Part shown: positions 43,073-52,152 of the stretch, piece after piece | Position numbering within the stretch: the stretch's first letter is position 1 | How the letters are laid out: every line of letters begins with the position of its first letter | Assembly (NCBI RefSeq): GCF_009683175.1 | Contig: NZ_WKKW01000002.1 | Location: 186,001 to 250,000, forward strand | DNA from: Bifidobacterium asteroides | Lineage (GTDB): Bacteria; Actinomycetota; Actinomycetes; Actinomycetales; Bifidobacteriaceae | DNA length: 64,000 bases | Direction: 5' to 3' | Notes under the pieces: model-generated | Told to the model about the DNA's origin: nothing | Databases searched by the model: none | What the model saw: only the letters and a program-made list of their open reading frames with translations | Program-made: the position numbers and the translations under genes

Positions 43073-44350
43073 TTAGAGTGATTCCTCGCCCAAAAGACTG
43101 ATCTGCAGCCCACGGTCGCTCAACAAGGCGTACTCCCTGTTTCGCTTGTCTCTGATGGCAAAGACACAGGAGTTCTCGTCATTGGTGAAGGCAATCATTT
43201 TTGTGGGGGCATTTTTGTCCGCTTGCGCGGCATCCCGCACGCGCAGGGATACGACGAGACGAAATTCGCCATTGTTGAAAATGTTCAAGGGCACCGAACA
43301 ATGCACCACCTGATGCCCACAGGCTTTTAGACGGATGACATCGGAACCTGTGTCATAGGCTATGCCGCCGCGTCGAGTGTCGTGCATGGCGATGGCCATA
43401 TAGAGATTGTCATACTCAGCGCAGTCGTATTCCACGTCAAAACGGAAGGTATCCGAGCTCTTGCAGACCGAGGATGATACCGGATAGGCGCGCAGAAGGG
43501 GCACCTGAGCGCTCAGACCAGTCGGATATTCGTCCCCTTGCTTCTTGCCATCGGATTGCTTGTCGGGGGCCTTGAGATTCTCCAAGGTGTACCGGTTGGC
43601 GACATCATCCTTGTCGCCATTAATCACCACATGGCCGTCCTTGATCAGAATCGCCCGGTCGCAGTACTTCTTCACGGCACCCATGTCATGGGTGACGAGG
43701 ATGACCGTCTTGTTGGGATCCTTCTTGACCTCGGTGAAGTAATCATCGCACTTGCGTTGGAAGGCCTCATCGCCGACGGCAAGAACCTCGTCCAGGATCA
43801 GTATGTCGCCCTGGGCCTTGATGGCCACCGAAAAGGCCAGGCGCACCTGCATGCCGCTGGAGTAGTTCTTCAGCTTCTGATCCATGAACTCGCCCAGTTC
43901 AGCGAAGTCCACGATGTCATCGTACATGGCATCGACCTCGCTGCGGGTGAATCCCAGCAGGGCTCCATTCAAGTAGACGTTCTCACGGCCTGTCAGCTCC
44001 GGGTTGAAGCCGACGCCCAATTCGATAAAAGGCACCAGCTTGCCCGTATAAGAGATATGACCGCGCTCAGGATAGTAGATGCCCGAAATCAGCTTGAGCA
44101 GGGTTGATTTGCCGCTGCCGTTACGCCCGACGATGCCGAAAAAGTCGCCCCGATGCACCTGGAAGGACACATCCTGCAGCACCTGCTGCTCCTTGTATCC
44201 CTTGATTCCGCGGGTCCAGTTGATAAAGGCCTGCTTGAGCCCTGTGGCCTGTTCGGTAGGCAGCCGAAAGACCTTATCCACATGCTCCACAGACAGGACC
44301 ACGGGCCGATCGTCTTTTTTCTGAGGGATTGGTTCCCCAGCCTTGCTCAT
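43073..44350 (-). CDS. wzt: ABC transporter ATPase with C-terminal glycan-recognition domain (Wzt/TagH-type)
   Basis: Energises export of a lipid-linked polysaccharide or teichoic acid. The 425-residue product has Walker A GRNGSGKST, signature YSSGMQVRLAFS, Walker B ILILDEVLAVGDE, and the H-loop in TLVTHDM. Residues ~280-425 form an extra beta-rich domain (SSVCKSSDTFRFDVEYDCAE onward) like the Wzt C-terminal domain that recognises the chain end. The ATG overlaps the Wzm stop (TGATG-type); GAGGTGA precedes it. The open frame continues upstream into Wzm in another phase and is not real. Confidence 0.9.
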   Translation of the reverse strand: MSKAGEPIPQKKDDRPVVLSVEHVDKVFRLPTEQATGLKQAFINWTRGIKGYKEQQVLQDVSFQVHRGDFFGIVGRNGSGKSTLLKLISGIYYPERGHISYTGKLVPFIELGVGFNPELTGRENVYLNGALLGFTRSEVDAMYDDIVDFAELGEFMDQKLKNYSSGMQVRLAFSVAIKAQGDILILDEVLAVGDEAFQRKCDDYFTEVKKDPNKTVILVTHDMGAVKKYCDRAILIKDGHVVINGDKDDVANRYTLENLKAPDKQSDGKKQGDEYPTGLSAQVPLLRAYPVSSSVCKSSDTFRFDVEYDCAEYDNLYMAIAMHDTRRGGIAYDTGSDVIRLKACGHQVVHCSVPLNIFNNGEFRLVVSLRVRDAAQADKNAPTKMIAFTNDENSCVFAIRDKRNREYALLSDRGLQISLLGEESL

Positions 44351-45240
44351 CACATCACCTCGGCGAATTTGTGATTGTACTTGCGGAATACGCATACACC
44401 CAGCACCACCATGATCACAGTGAGCAGGATGGGGATCATGGTCACGAAGGGATTGCTGATCTGGTTCCATACAGTGGGTGTGGTTTCCGGAGCAATGAAT
44501 GAATGCCGGATATCCTGGATGGATTGCGCTATAGGGTTGAGCAGGAGCAGCTTGGCTACGACGGGACCCCACCAATGGTGGATTCCCGAAACAGCCGTCA
44601 GAGGATAGATGACAGGGATGGAATAGAAAATCACCTGTTGCAACACGTCCCAGATATGCGAGACGTCACGGAAGTAGACATACATGGTAGCCATGATCAG
44701 CGTGAAGCCCAAGGCAAGGATATACAGCTGGAATACGCTGATGGGCAGCAACAGGACCCTCCAGGTGAAATGCACCCGGCAGAAGATGGCAAAGATGAGA
44801 ACCACGATCAGGTTGATGCCGTAGCTGATCAGCGCCCCCATGGTAGCAGATACAACCACGATGTAATTGGGAAAATGCACCTTACGCAGGAGGTCGCCAC
44901 GGTCCACAATAGAACGCAGGCCTATGGAAGTTGACTCGTTGAAGAACTGCCAGGAGCTTATGCCCAGAAGCAGCACGACGGGATAAGTCGGCGTGCCATC
45001 GGTCATCCTGAGGAATTTGGCGAAGACCAGGTACATAACCACGAAGAGCATCAGCGGCTGCAGAACGGACCAGGCAACCCCAAGGAAGGAGCCCTGATAC
45101 CTGAGCTTGAAATCGGTCTTGACAAGCTCACGCAGGATAACCAATGAATAGTGGTATCGCTGGCGTAATCTATCTACGATGCTTCTCACAAGCGTACAGA
45201 CTACCAAACAGCCGTGAAAGATATCCTTCCATCTCTGCAT
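44350..45240 (-). CDS. wzm: ABC-2 type polysaccharide export permease (Wzm/TagG-type)
   Basis: A 296-residue membrane protein with about six helices. It contains the conserved LRYQGSFLGVAWSVLQPLMLF near the N-terminus and the C-terminal LLLNPIAQSIQDIR, both typical of Wzm/TagG permeases. It pairs with the overlapping ATPase. The start is ATG 45240 with a purine-rich GTGAGA before it; the frame continues upstream to a TTG. It is divergent from the acyltransferase gene across about 105 bp. Confidence 0.88.
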   Translation of the reverse strand: MQRWKDIFHGCLVVCTLVRSIVDRLRQRYHYSLVILRELVKTDFKLRYQGSFLGVAWSVLQPLMLFVVMYLVFAKFLRMTDGTPTYPVVLLLGISSWQFFNESTSIGLRSIVDRGDLLRKVHFPNYIVVVSATMGALISYGINLIVVLIFAIFCRVHFTWRVLLLPISVFQLYILALGFTLIMATMYVYFRDVSHIWDVLQQVIFYSIPVIYPLTAVSGIHHWWGPVVAKLLLLNPIAQSIQDIRHSFIAPETTPTVWNQISNPFVTMIPILLTVIMVVLGVCVFRKYNHKFAEVM

Positions 45241-45347
45241 TCTCACAAATAACAACGGGTTGTTGATACTTTACAGCCACTGCTTCAGGTAGGCACCAGG
45301 CATTATCCTTTGACGTATTCATGTCATCTTGATGGGAGATCAGAGTG

Positions 45348-46490
45348 ATGTCTCAACCGGAGAAGGCAACAGGCCGATCAGCTCGCAGCCTCAATATCGA
45401 ACTCCTACGCATATTGGCAATGCTGATGGTCGTCTATTGTCATATGATCATCCACGTTGATTTCACTAACGGGGTCTCGCGCATCGTATTGCCCATGTAC
45501 CCAGGCTGGAAATCTGCGATCAGCTTCACTATTGTGCAATACGGCCAGGTTGGCGTTTCAATCTTCTTTATGATCTCAGGATACTTCCTCGTTAAGAAAC
45601 AGTTTTCGTGGAGACGAATTTTCTCGACCTGGTTCCAGATGTTTCTCTATGCAGTTTTATGCTTAGTGATTGCAATTGTTGCCAAGCAATTCCGACCTCT
45701 GCCGTTCGGCACCAACGAGCTGCTATCTGGTTCCCAGACCCTGGATACAGTCCTATGGAGTTTATGCCCATTTTTGTACAACAGCTACTGGTTCATAGAT
45801 GCGTACATTCTCATGCTGCTTCTTAGCCCATTTATCAATACTGTATATGCGCACATGTCCCAGAAGCAGATTCTTGCGCTGATCGCTCTTCTTATGTTCA
45901 TCGGTACCTGGCCCTTATTTTTCGGCAGAGCAAATCATTGGAACAATGTAGTATACGCCGTTCTCGGATATATCATCGGCGCTTATATCCAGACCTACCA
46001 CGATTCATTGCGGGGCATATCAAATGGCGCGCTGGCCATCTGCACAGTCTTATGTACAGCACTCATGCTGGGGTTCAATCATTTTGTCTTGTCAGAATCC
46101 TACTGGGCACAGAGACTGACATGGACGGCACAAATCCATCAGGGCCTGCAAATACTGCCTATATGCATTGCTTTTTGCCTTTTCGTGGCAGTTTGTCGGC
46201 TACCACAGCTCCACCTCCCACACATATGGAGCAATTTCCTACTGCAGGTATCAGCAGGGACCTTCGGTGTCTACCTCCTGCATGAGAACACATTCGGTTT
46301 CCGATTCATCTGGGGCACTGTCGCTTCGTGGCTACCAAACATATCCAGCAAGACTGGTTTTGTTTTAACTTATATAGTTACGGGGTTGCTCATCTTTGCT
46401 GTTCTTGACATTATCGCCATGCTGGTCGACCGATGGCTTATCCATCCATTGCGTGATTGCATCATTAGCAAAGTGGGATGGATTCAATAA
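45348..46490 (+). CDS. Acyltransferase family 3 membrane protein
   Basis: A 380-residue integral-membrane O-acyltransferase with around ten helices. The first catalytic region reads NIELLRILAMLMVVYCHMII, with the His used by acyltransferase-3 proteins. FFMISGYFLVKK follows, also typical. It would add acetyl or another acyl group to glycan sugars. It is the only gene of this cluster on the plus strand and is in notably AT-rich DNA, with its own promoter region. ATG at 45348 follows GGGAGA; the GTG one codon earlier is less likely. Confidence 0.85.
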   Translation: MSQPEKATGRSARSLNIELLRILAMLMVVYCHMIIHVDFTNGVSRIVLPMYPGWKSAISFTIVQYGQVGVSIFFMISGYFLVKKQFSWRRIFSTWFQMFLYAVLCLVIAIVAKQFRPLPFGTNELLSGSQTLDTVLWSLCPFLYNSYWFIDAYILMLLLSPFINTVYAHMSQKQILALIALLMFIGTWPLFFGRANHWNNVVYAVLGYIIGAYIQTYHDSLRGISNGALAICTVLCTALMLGFNHFVLSESYWAQRLTWTAQIHQGLQILPICIAFCLFVAVCRLPQLHLPHIWSNFLLQVSAGTFGVYLLHENTFGFRFIWGTVASWLPNISSKTGFVLTYIVTGLLIFAVLDIIAMLVDRWLIHPLRDCIISKVGWIQ

Positions 46491-46515
46491 GGCATAAGCT
46501 ACAATAGAGCGTCTT

Positions 46516-48516
46516 TTATGCCGATCTACTTACCTTGCATTCCTTGGTAAGCACTTTGGCAAATGGAATAGCAAGCGTAAGTGCGAAAGCAAAAAGGAAA
46601 CTAAGCGTGTACCTCGCCTGATGCGATGGCAGGAGCAGCAAACTGAACCAAGATACCACGGTAGGAATTAGATAACAAAGGTTCATATAGCGTCTGCTCG
46701 ATATGGTCAGTCCTAATGCTCCCATCGGTAGCCATACAGTATACAAAGCTTCACTACCAAGAAAAGAAAAAGGTGGCACTTTATTTAATGCGTTCTTCAA
46801 GGGAAGTGCAATCTTCTCTTGCGTATAGCTGAGTCCACATTCAGGATATTCATTAAGAATCTGCGATCCACCTGCTTCCCACCAACCACAGCGAACGGGT
46901 CCGCTATAGTAATAGGTATCTCCATATATAAATGGATTTATTAGATAAGGCACTGCAGCAATGTAATCCTTTGGGTATCGGAAAAACAAACGTATCCAAG
47001 TTAAAATAAAGTTTTTCCTGTCAGACGAACTGGCATTCAGTCTGTACCCATAGTGCTTGGCATAATCAGCTGAATCAGCCTGCCAATACGGCTTTAAATG
47101 ATTAATATCAAGGACTTTGTCAATCGCCTCCCGATCGGATCTTGTTAACTCATCTTGATGAAGTATCGCAACTCTCGACAGCTGTTGAATAGGGACAGAT
47201 ATGGCCTCCTGAGAACCTCCAGGTGCTATATCCAACGCGGGAAGCACCGCCACAGGCACAAAACCAATCACTAGAGCAGCGGGTACAATCATAGAAATCA
47301 AGAAAGCGGCGAACTGCTTTCTAATGACAATTATTGCTAATAACAGCGACACTGTAGTAACATAAATTCCCAGCTTTTTTGTTAGACCTGAGAACAAGCC
47401 AAGCACCACAAGGCACAGCGCTAATTTCCAGCCAACTGCATGGTTATTGTTACACCGATATATCGCTTCAAAGAAAGCCACCATCCATAAGAGAAAGATG
47501 GAAACCCAGGTTGAATCCTTGAGCACAATACTCATATACATAGGAAAGGCTGGCAATATCGCTGCCAGGCACCAACAGACGCAAATACAGGAATCTGGAA
47601 GATTCGTTCTTTTCTTAATCCATACTAGCGATACAACTATCGCAAAGGCCGCCACTGTGCTTTGCAATGCTATAAGAATGCGAAAACCCAGAATTTCCTG
47701 ACCAAGCCATAACCCAAGTTCATCAAATAGTCCATATATATAAGTATCAAAAAAAGGGTGGTGATCCTGTCCCGCATATCCCGGTAATTCAGCCATCGTC
47801 ATGGGATCCCAAACATGTCCTGTACGAAACTGAACTAGCTGCACCATAGAATCCACGCCTATAATAGCTGGACCCTGAATTATGAGCATAGGTACCCAAC
47901 AAAGAACCATGGCCAAGGTAGCCACGGTCATGTGTTTAGGTTTGCCATCAAAGAAGCGAACTCCTCTTTCCCAGATACTGAGGTTTGTAGGTGGGATAGA
48001 ATTTGACGCATCGTCTGTGTTCCTGTACTCAACAAAGTTAGCTGCTTTATGCATTAGCCAACAGATAATAACAGCAAGAATAAAACCAATTGTCAGCAAT
48101 TGGACACTAGCAACCATCCAAAAAATCGGCTTGTGCCACTGTGGCACACCACCCACATAATTCGGATAACTGTCGAAAGACACATTAGGCAGTTTCATTA
48201 GACGCGGCACGACAATTGAAAGAGCCAAGAAGAAAGAAAGAATTGCAGAAATCAGCTGATCTCTCTTTCCTGCATGATTAAAATTCGGATAAAACCGATA
48301 AAATAAAACTCCAAGACATACAGCAAGGGCGATAGAACCAGCTGGGCCAAACTGTGCAATTGAATCCAAACCCTTAGCTGTTAAATTGGCGAAGTTATCG
48401 AACGCTGCAGAATCCACGTTCCTAAACGCCAAAGACTGAGCACAAAGGATTCCTACGGCCACAGATAAAAAGCAGCGCAACTTTTGTACGCATGGTCTAT
48501 TCGTTTTGCTGGTCAT
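46516..48516 (-). CDS. Large multi-spanning membrane protein, DUF6020-like
   Basis: A 666-residue protein with many hydrophobic helices and two larger extracytoplasmic loops. The region from IIGVDSMVQLVQFRTG to DHHPFFDTYIYGLFDELG resembles the DUF6020 family, which looks like a C-type (GT-C) glycosyltransferase by topology. That function is an inference. Codon use is clearly more AT-rich than in the genes outside the cluster (for example around 46500-48500), consistent with recent transfer or relaxed composition. ATG at 48516 follows GGAGAG. It is co-oriented with the next three glycosyltransferases. Confidence 0.72.
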   Translation of the reverse strand: MTSKTNRPCVQKLRCFLSVAVGILCAQSLAFRNVDSAAFDNFANLTAKGLDSIAQFGPAGSIALAVCLGVLFYRFYPNFNHAGKRDQLISAILSFFLALSIVVPRLMKLPNVSFDSYPNYVGGVPQWHKPIFWMVASVQLLTIGFILAVIICWLMHKAANFVEYRNTDDASNSIPPTNLSIWERGVRFFDGKPKHMTVATLAMVLCWVPMLIIQGPAIIGVDSMVQLVQFRTGHVWDPMTMAELPGYAGQDHHPFFDTYIYGLFDELGLWLGQEILGFRILIALQSTVAAFAIVVSLVWIKKRTNLPDSCICVCWCLAAILPAFPMYMSIVLKDSTWVSIFLLWMVAFFEAIYRCNNNHAVGWKLALCLVVLGLFSGLTKKLGIYVTTVSLLLAIIVIRKQFAAFLISMIVPAALVIGFVPVAVLPALDIAPGGSQEAISVPIQQLSRVAILHQDELTRSDREAIDKVLDINHLKPYWQADSADYAKHYGYRLNASSSDRKNFILTWIRLFFRYPKDYIAAVPYLINPFIYGDTYYYSGPVRCGWWEAGGSQILNEYPECGLSYTQEKIALPLKNALNKVPPFSFLGSEALYTVWLPMGALGLTISSRRYMNLCYLIPTVVSWFSLLLLPSHQARYTLSFLFAFALTLAIPFAKVLTKECKVSRSA

Positions 48517-48533
48517 TAGTCTCTCCGGATTGC

Positions 48534-49466
48534 TTACAACTGCGGATAATCGATTGATGGGTTGAACCTTATAGCTTCAATCATCTTGCAGTACATCTGT
48601 CGACGCAGCTTCTTGTCGACTCCCCCGGACCGCATGGCATACCAAACCTGGGCGCAAAAGAGCAGATAATGAGCGAGGCTCTTATGATGCAATCTGTAGG
48701 ATCCCTGATTGCGGATGCCATAGGCGAACTTCCAGGCATTCTTCTCGTTGATCATCGAGAAATTGACCCCCTTATTCTCACCCATATCGTGCACCACTAC
48801 GCTATCGAGAACCTGGACTCCGGGACAGTCTCGGGAGATACGAAGAGTGTACTCAGCATCGTCAAACCAGATGAAGTACTCCTTGTAGGGTAGACCGTAG
48901 GCTTCCATAACCCAGCGTGGGATGAGTACGGATACGAAAGATGCCTGATCGATCAGCACCAAATCCCTGAGCCCCATAGCCCGCAGCCGACCCCAGTCCC
49001 ATGTAGGCACAGGATTGTTCATTTCCGAAATGGTCCCATCGATATATTTGATCAAGGAGCAGGCAAAAGGGATATCCGGACTCAGAGCCTTGGTGGCTTG
49101 TTCATAGCCTCCGAGCAGCTTCTCCAAGGCATCCGGCTCAGGATATCCGTCATCATCGAAGATCCACACGTAGTCGAGGCCCATCCTATAGCCCTCGCGC
49201 ATTCCAGCAGAGAAGCCGCCGGCCCCGCCGACGTTTTTGGGTAGGGTGACAATGCGAAGCTCTACCTTCCCTCCCAAGGGGAATGCGTCCTGATATTCAT
49301 GCAGGTAATCCGCAGTCCCATCAGTCGAAGCGTTGTCGACGATGATCAGGGCCTTGGGCAGAAAGGTCTGGGACTCCAGGGAGGCCAGAACCTTCTTCAG
49401 CTTTTCCAGACGGTTGAAGGTGACAACGACAGCGGCCACATTCCTCCGGTTATCTACAGCATTCAT
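48534..49466 (-). CDS. Glycosyltransferase family 2, GlfT/rhamnosyltransferase-like
   Basis: A 310-residue GT-A fold enzyme. It opens AAVVVTFNRLEKLKKVLASL, with LIIVDNASTDGTADYL next, and the DDD metal motif IFDDDGYPEPDALEKL near residue 105. This arrangement resembles galactofuranosyl or rhamnosyl transferases, but the sugar cannot be assigned. ATG at 49466 overlaps the end of the upstream GT4 gene (TGATG). Confidence 0.87.
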   Translation of the reverse strand: MNAVDNRRNVAAVVVTFNRLEKLKKVLASLESQTFLPKALIIVDNASTDGTADYLHEYQDAFPLGGKVELRIVTLPKNVGGAGGFSAGMREGYRMGLDYVWIFDDDGYPEPDALEKLLGGYEQATKALSPDIPFACSLIKYIDGTISEMNNPVPTWDWGRLRAMGLRDLVLIDQASFVSVLIPRWVMEAYGLPYKEYFIWFDDAEYTLRISRDCPGVQVLDSVVVHDMGENKGVNFSMINEKNAWKFAYGIRNQGSYRLHHKSLAHYLLFCAQVWYAMRSGGVDKKLRRQMYCKMIEAIRFNPSIDYPQL

Positions 49467-51232
49467 CACTGCGCCCATTCTCCCAACATCCGGGTGAAGA
49501 AGGAGTCGGCCGATTCCTTCCTTGAAAACTCTTGAAGCCGTTCCAGCTCCACGGTCCACAACCGCCTGCGATCCTGTTCATAATCATCCATCCTCAGCAA
49601 GGAACGGACCGATTGGCGGACAAGGCCTAGCGATTCTCGAGGCAGCAGTCCCTGGGCAGGAACCAGCGTCGATTGGGAACCGACATCAGCGCTCAACACC
49701 GGCATGCCCCGACTGATAGCCTCGATGGTCGTAAGAGTGATGCCCTCATTGATCGAGGTAATCAGCAGGGCGTCCGCCCAATCATATGTTGCAGAAACCG
49801 GCTGAGAGACATCACGACGTTCCACTACATGACCCAAGCCATATTTTGCAAGGAGTTTGCGTACCTCCAAGTCCATATCTCCGCTGCCATGCATGATAAA
49901 GCGAAAACGACCCGGGAAACGACGCTCCATCTCCTTGGCGACATTGATAAATGCCTCCGGGCGCTTCTGCCTGGTCATCCTTCCTACAAAGGCGACGTGG
50001 AACACATCCTGCTGTACCCGGTCCTTGTACTGTGGATTCATCTGATCGGCAGTCAGACCAACCAAGGGCGCCATAACCACCTTTTTTGCCGCTATGCCAT
50101 GATGATTTACCAGCCAATCCTGCAGTTGGGGTGAAATGACATGGTGTAGATCGATGTAAGGGTCACGGCTCACGCTCTGGTTGGGATAGCCACCGCGGTC
50201 ATGGTATTCAAGAATGTGCAGTGAGTCGACAATGAACGTATGCGGGTAGTACCGCTTGATCCACCAGAGCCGGTCGTACATCCACTGATTGTGATGAATC
50301 ATGACGCCACGGATATTGTACTGCTCAAATAGAGCCCTGAGCAGGGGTACGTCACCGATGCTCTCTTGCGCAGGAAAGGTCAGATTGATGACGAGGGCAT
50401 CGTCCAAATCCTTGCTGACAATCCATGGCTGATGACTGTCATTGTTGGTGATGACGATAGGCAATAGTCCCGCTTTACGGGCCAGAGCAACTGTTTCCAT
50501 GGCCCAACGCTCGGCTCCCCCGGGCTGCAGCCAATGCATGGCAATAATGACAGCCTTAGGAGCCGAAGAATCCGGTTGCGCAGGTTCGATAGAACTGCCG
50601 GGATGATGCGCAGCCCCGCGAGCGAACAGATCGCTGGTTGAATCGGGGTGATAAGGCTCAATAGCCTGGTATCCCGCTTTCTCACGCTTACGCCTGAGCA
50701 GCTCACGAACCTGATCGAACAGAAGCGGGAAATGCAGCTCACAGTAGTTATAAATTTGGTTGCGCATGGGCAATCGGGCGGACAGATTCCTGGCTTTGAC
50801 TGTCATATCAGTGGCATCGTCCGGAGTAAGTAACACATACCGTTCATTCCAGTCAACCAGCTGATGATGCAAGTCGAAATAATGAGGCGTAAAGGCGGTC
50901 TTAGGCTTGGATACGGACCGTGCTTTGAATTCGACTACAGGTTTAAGCCCTGCACCCTTGGTTAGAGAACCATTCAGAGTCGACGTATCCGTCAAGCGGG
51001 GATATTGCCAATCTTCACCCATATAGATCTTGTAGAGCAGCTCTCGACCAGGCTGTATCAACGAATGATAGTTAACTGCTGAAATAACCAATCGGCGTTG
51101 CCGCTCGCTCAAGCCACCAAGTTGCTTCCAGGCATCAGGTCCAGTTTCAAATAGATGCTGCATGTGGCCAATGGTAACCTGAACACGGTACGCCAATCGA
51201 TGATGGAGTTGGCTACTGCCCACAAATTCCAT
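49466..51232 (-). CDS. Glycosyltransferase family 4 with long N-terminal extension
   Basis: A 588-residue enzyme. The C-terminal half (about 230-588) has the GT-B fold: IAMHWLQPGGAERWA, then VAFVGRMTRQKRPEAFINVA, and the donor-site segment SINEGITLTTIEAISRGMPV (E-x7-E). Residues 1-225 are an additional region of unknown role with DLHHQLVDWNERYVLL; many GT4 enzymes lack it. It might be a fused modifying domain or chain-length factor. Start at ATG 51232 has only a weak site upstream. Confidence 0.82.
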   Translation of the reverse strand: MEFVGSSQLHHRLAYRVQVTIGHMQHLFETGPDAWKQLGGLSERQRRLVISAVNYHSLIQPGRELLYKIYMGEDWQYPRLTDTSTLNGSLTKGAGLKPVVEFKARSVSKPKTAFTPHYFDLHHQLVDWNERYVLLTPDDATDMTVKARNLSARLPMRNQIYNYCELHFPLLFDQVRELLRRKREKAGYQAIEPYHPDSTSDLFARGAAHHPGSSIEPAQPDSSAPKAVIIAMHWLQPGGAERWAMETVALARKAGLLPIVITNNDSHQPWIVSKDLDDALVINLTFPAQESIGDVPLLRALFEQYNIRGVMIHHNQWMYDRLWWIKRYYPHTFIVDSLHILEYHDRGGYPNQSVSRDPYIDLHHVISPQLQDWLVNHHGIAAKKVVMAPLVGLTADQMNPQYKDRVQQDVFHVAFVGRMTRQKRPEAFINVAKEMERRFPGRFRFIMHGSGDMDLEVRKLLAKYGLGHVVERRDVSQPVSATYDWADALLITSINEGITLTTIEAISRGMPVLSADVGSQSTLVPAQGLLPRESLGLVRQSVRSLLRMDDYEQDRRRLWTVELERLQEFSRKESADSFFTRMLGEWAQ

Positions 51233-51259
51233 ATTTGCCGGTTCACCTTAGTCTCCGTA

Positions 51260-51976
51260 CTAATCAGCTGGTTGCACACCTTTGCGTTGCACAAAACGGT
51301 TCTTGGCCACCCACCATAGGTGACCGAGGCCAGTCTTCAGATATCGTTGCTTAGTCTCACCTTGGCGTGTTTTCTGCACAATTTTCACTTCGCCAAAACG
51401 AGTACCGAGATATCGATGCGCATTAAGTTTAATCTGAGGCGACAAGTTCCAGTCGCCCTCAGTCAAATGGAGTCGAGGGGCCACATCACGACGGAAAACC
51501 CACATGCCCGAGAGGGAGTCGTGAATGACGACTCCATATAGAAGAAACATTTCAAAGTTGAGTACTTTAACGCCAAGTTGCAAAGCAAACGGAATCGTTG
51601 AATCAGGATACCTCGTGCAGGAAGCCAGCAGCAAGTTGCGCTTTTTCATTTCATTGAGAATTCTTGGGGCATCTTCGACAGGATAAGTGCAGTCTGAATC
51701 CGCACAGACAATGATGTCTCCTTTAGCGTGAGCGATGCCAGTCATATGTGCATATCCATAACCGATGCCTGAGGCACATCTATCGTCTATATACATATGA
51801 AACCGATTGTTGGTTTTTTCCAACTTCTTGCCCAGTTTGACGGTATCATCCGTTGATTTGTTGCTGACGCATATTATTTCATCATAAAAGTCGGGGAGCT
51901 CGGCAACCATCTGAGTCAGATGCTTTGCCTCATTTCGGCAAGGCATAACCAAGGAGGTAGTCAAACCATTTATCAT
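51260..51976 (-). CDS. Glycosyltransferase family 2 (DPM1/ArnC-like)
   Basis: A 238-residue GT-A enzyme. MPCRNEAKHLTQMV lies near the N-terminus and the metal motif ADSDCTYP at about residue 90. No long transmembrane C-terminus is seen, which differs from ArnC-type enzymes, so it is probably cytosolic or peripheral. A good AGAGGAG site lies 9 nt before the ATG. It is the most upstream gene of the glycan run on this strand. Confidence 0.85.
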   Translation of the reverse strand: MINGLTTSLVMPCRNEAKHLTQMVAELPDFYDEIICVSNKSTDDTVKLGKKLEKTNNRFHMYIDDRCASGIGYGYAHMTGIAHAKGDIIVCADSDCTYPVEDAPRILNEMKKRNLLLASCTRYPDSTIPFALQLGVKVLNFEMFLLYGVVIHDSLSGMWVFRRDVAPRLHLTEGDWNLSPQIKLNAHRYLGTRFGEVKIVQKTRQGETKQRYLKTGLGHLWWVAKNRFVQRKGVQPAD

Positions 51977-52152
51977 TGCCTGTTACTCCTCTTATAGCCA
52001 CCCGGTTGAGTCCTAAATCCTCTAAGATAGGCGACTCAATGTCCCGAAGATATCTTTTCAAATCATACAGCACCCATAAACATTCACCTTTTAATGAGGA
52101 CCAAGAACCGAAGTGTCCGTGTCATCACCAATCAAAAAGATGCCACAGATTC
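51977..52152. other. Gap between GH25 gene and glycan cluster
   Basis: About 175 bp, AT-rich. It holds a 7-bp stem, arms TTGAGTC and GACTCAA (52006-52039), that could be a leader structure for the glycan run or a terminator for the GH25 gene. No gene seen. Confidence 0.4.
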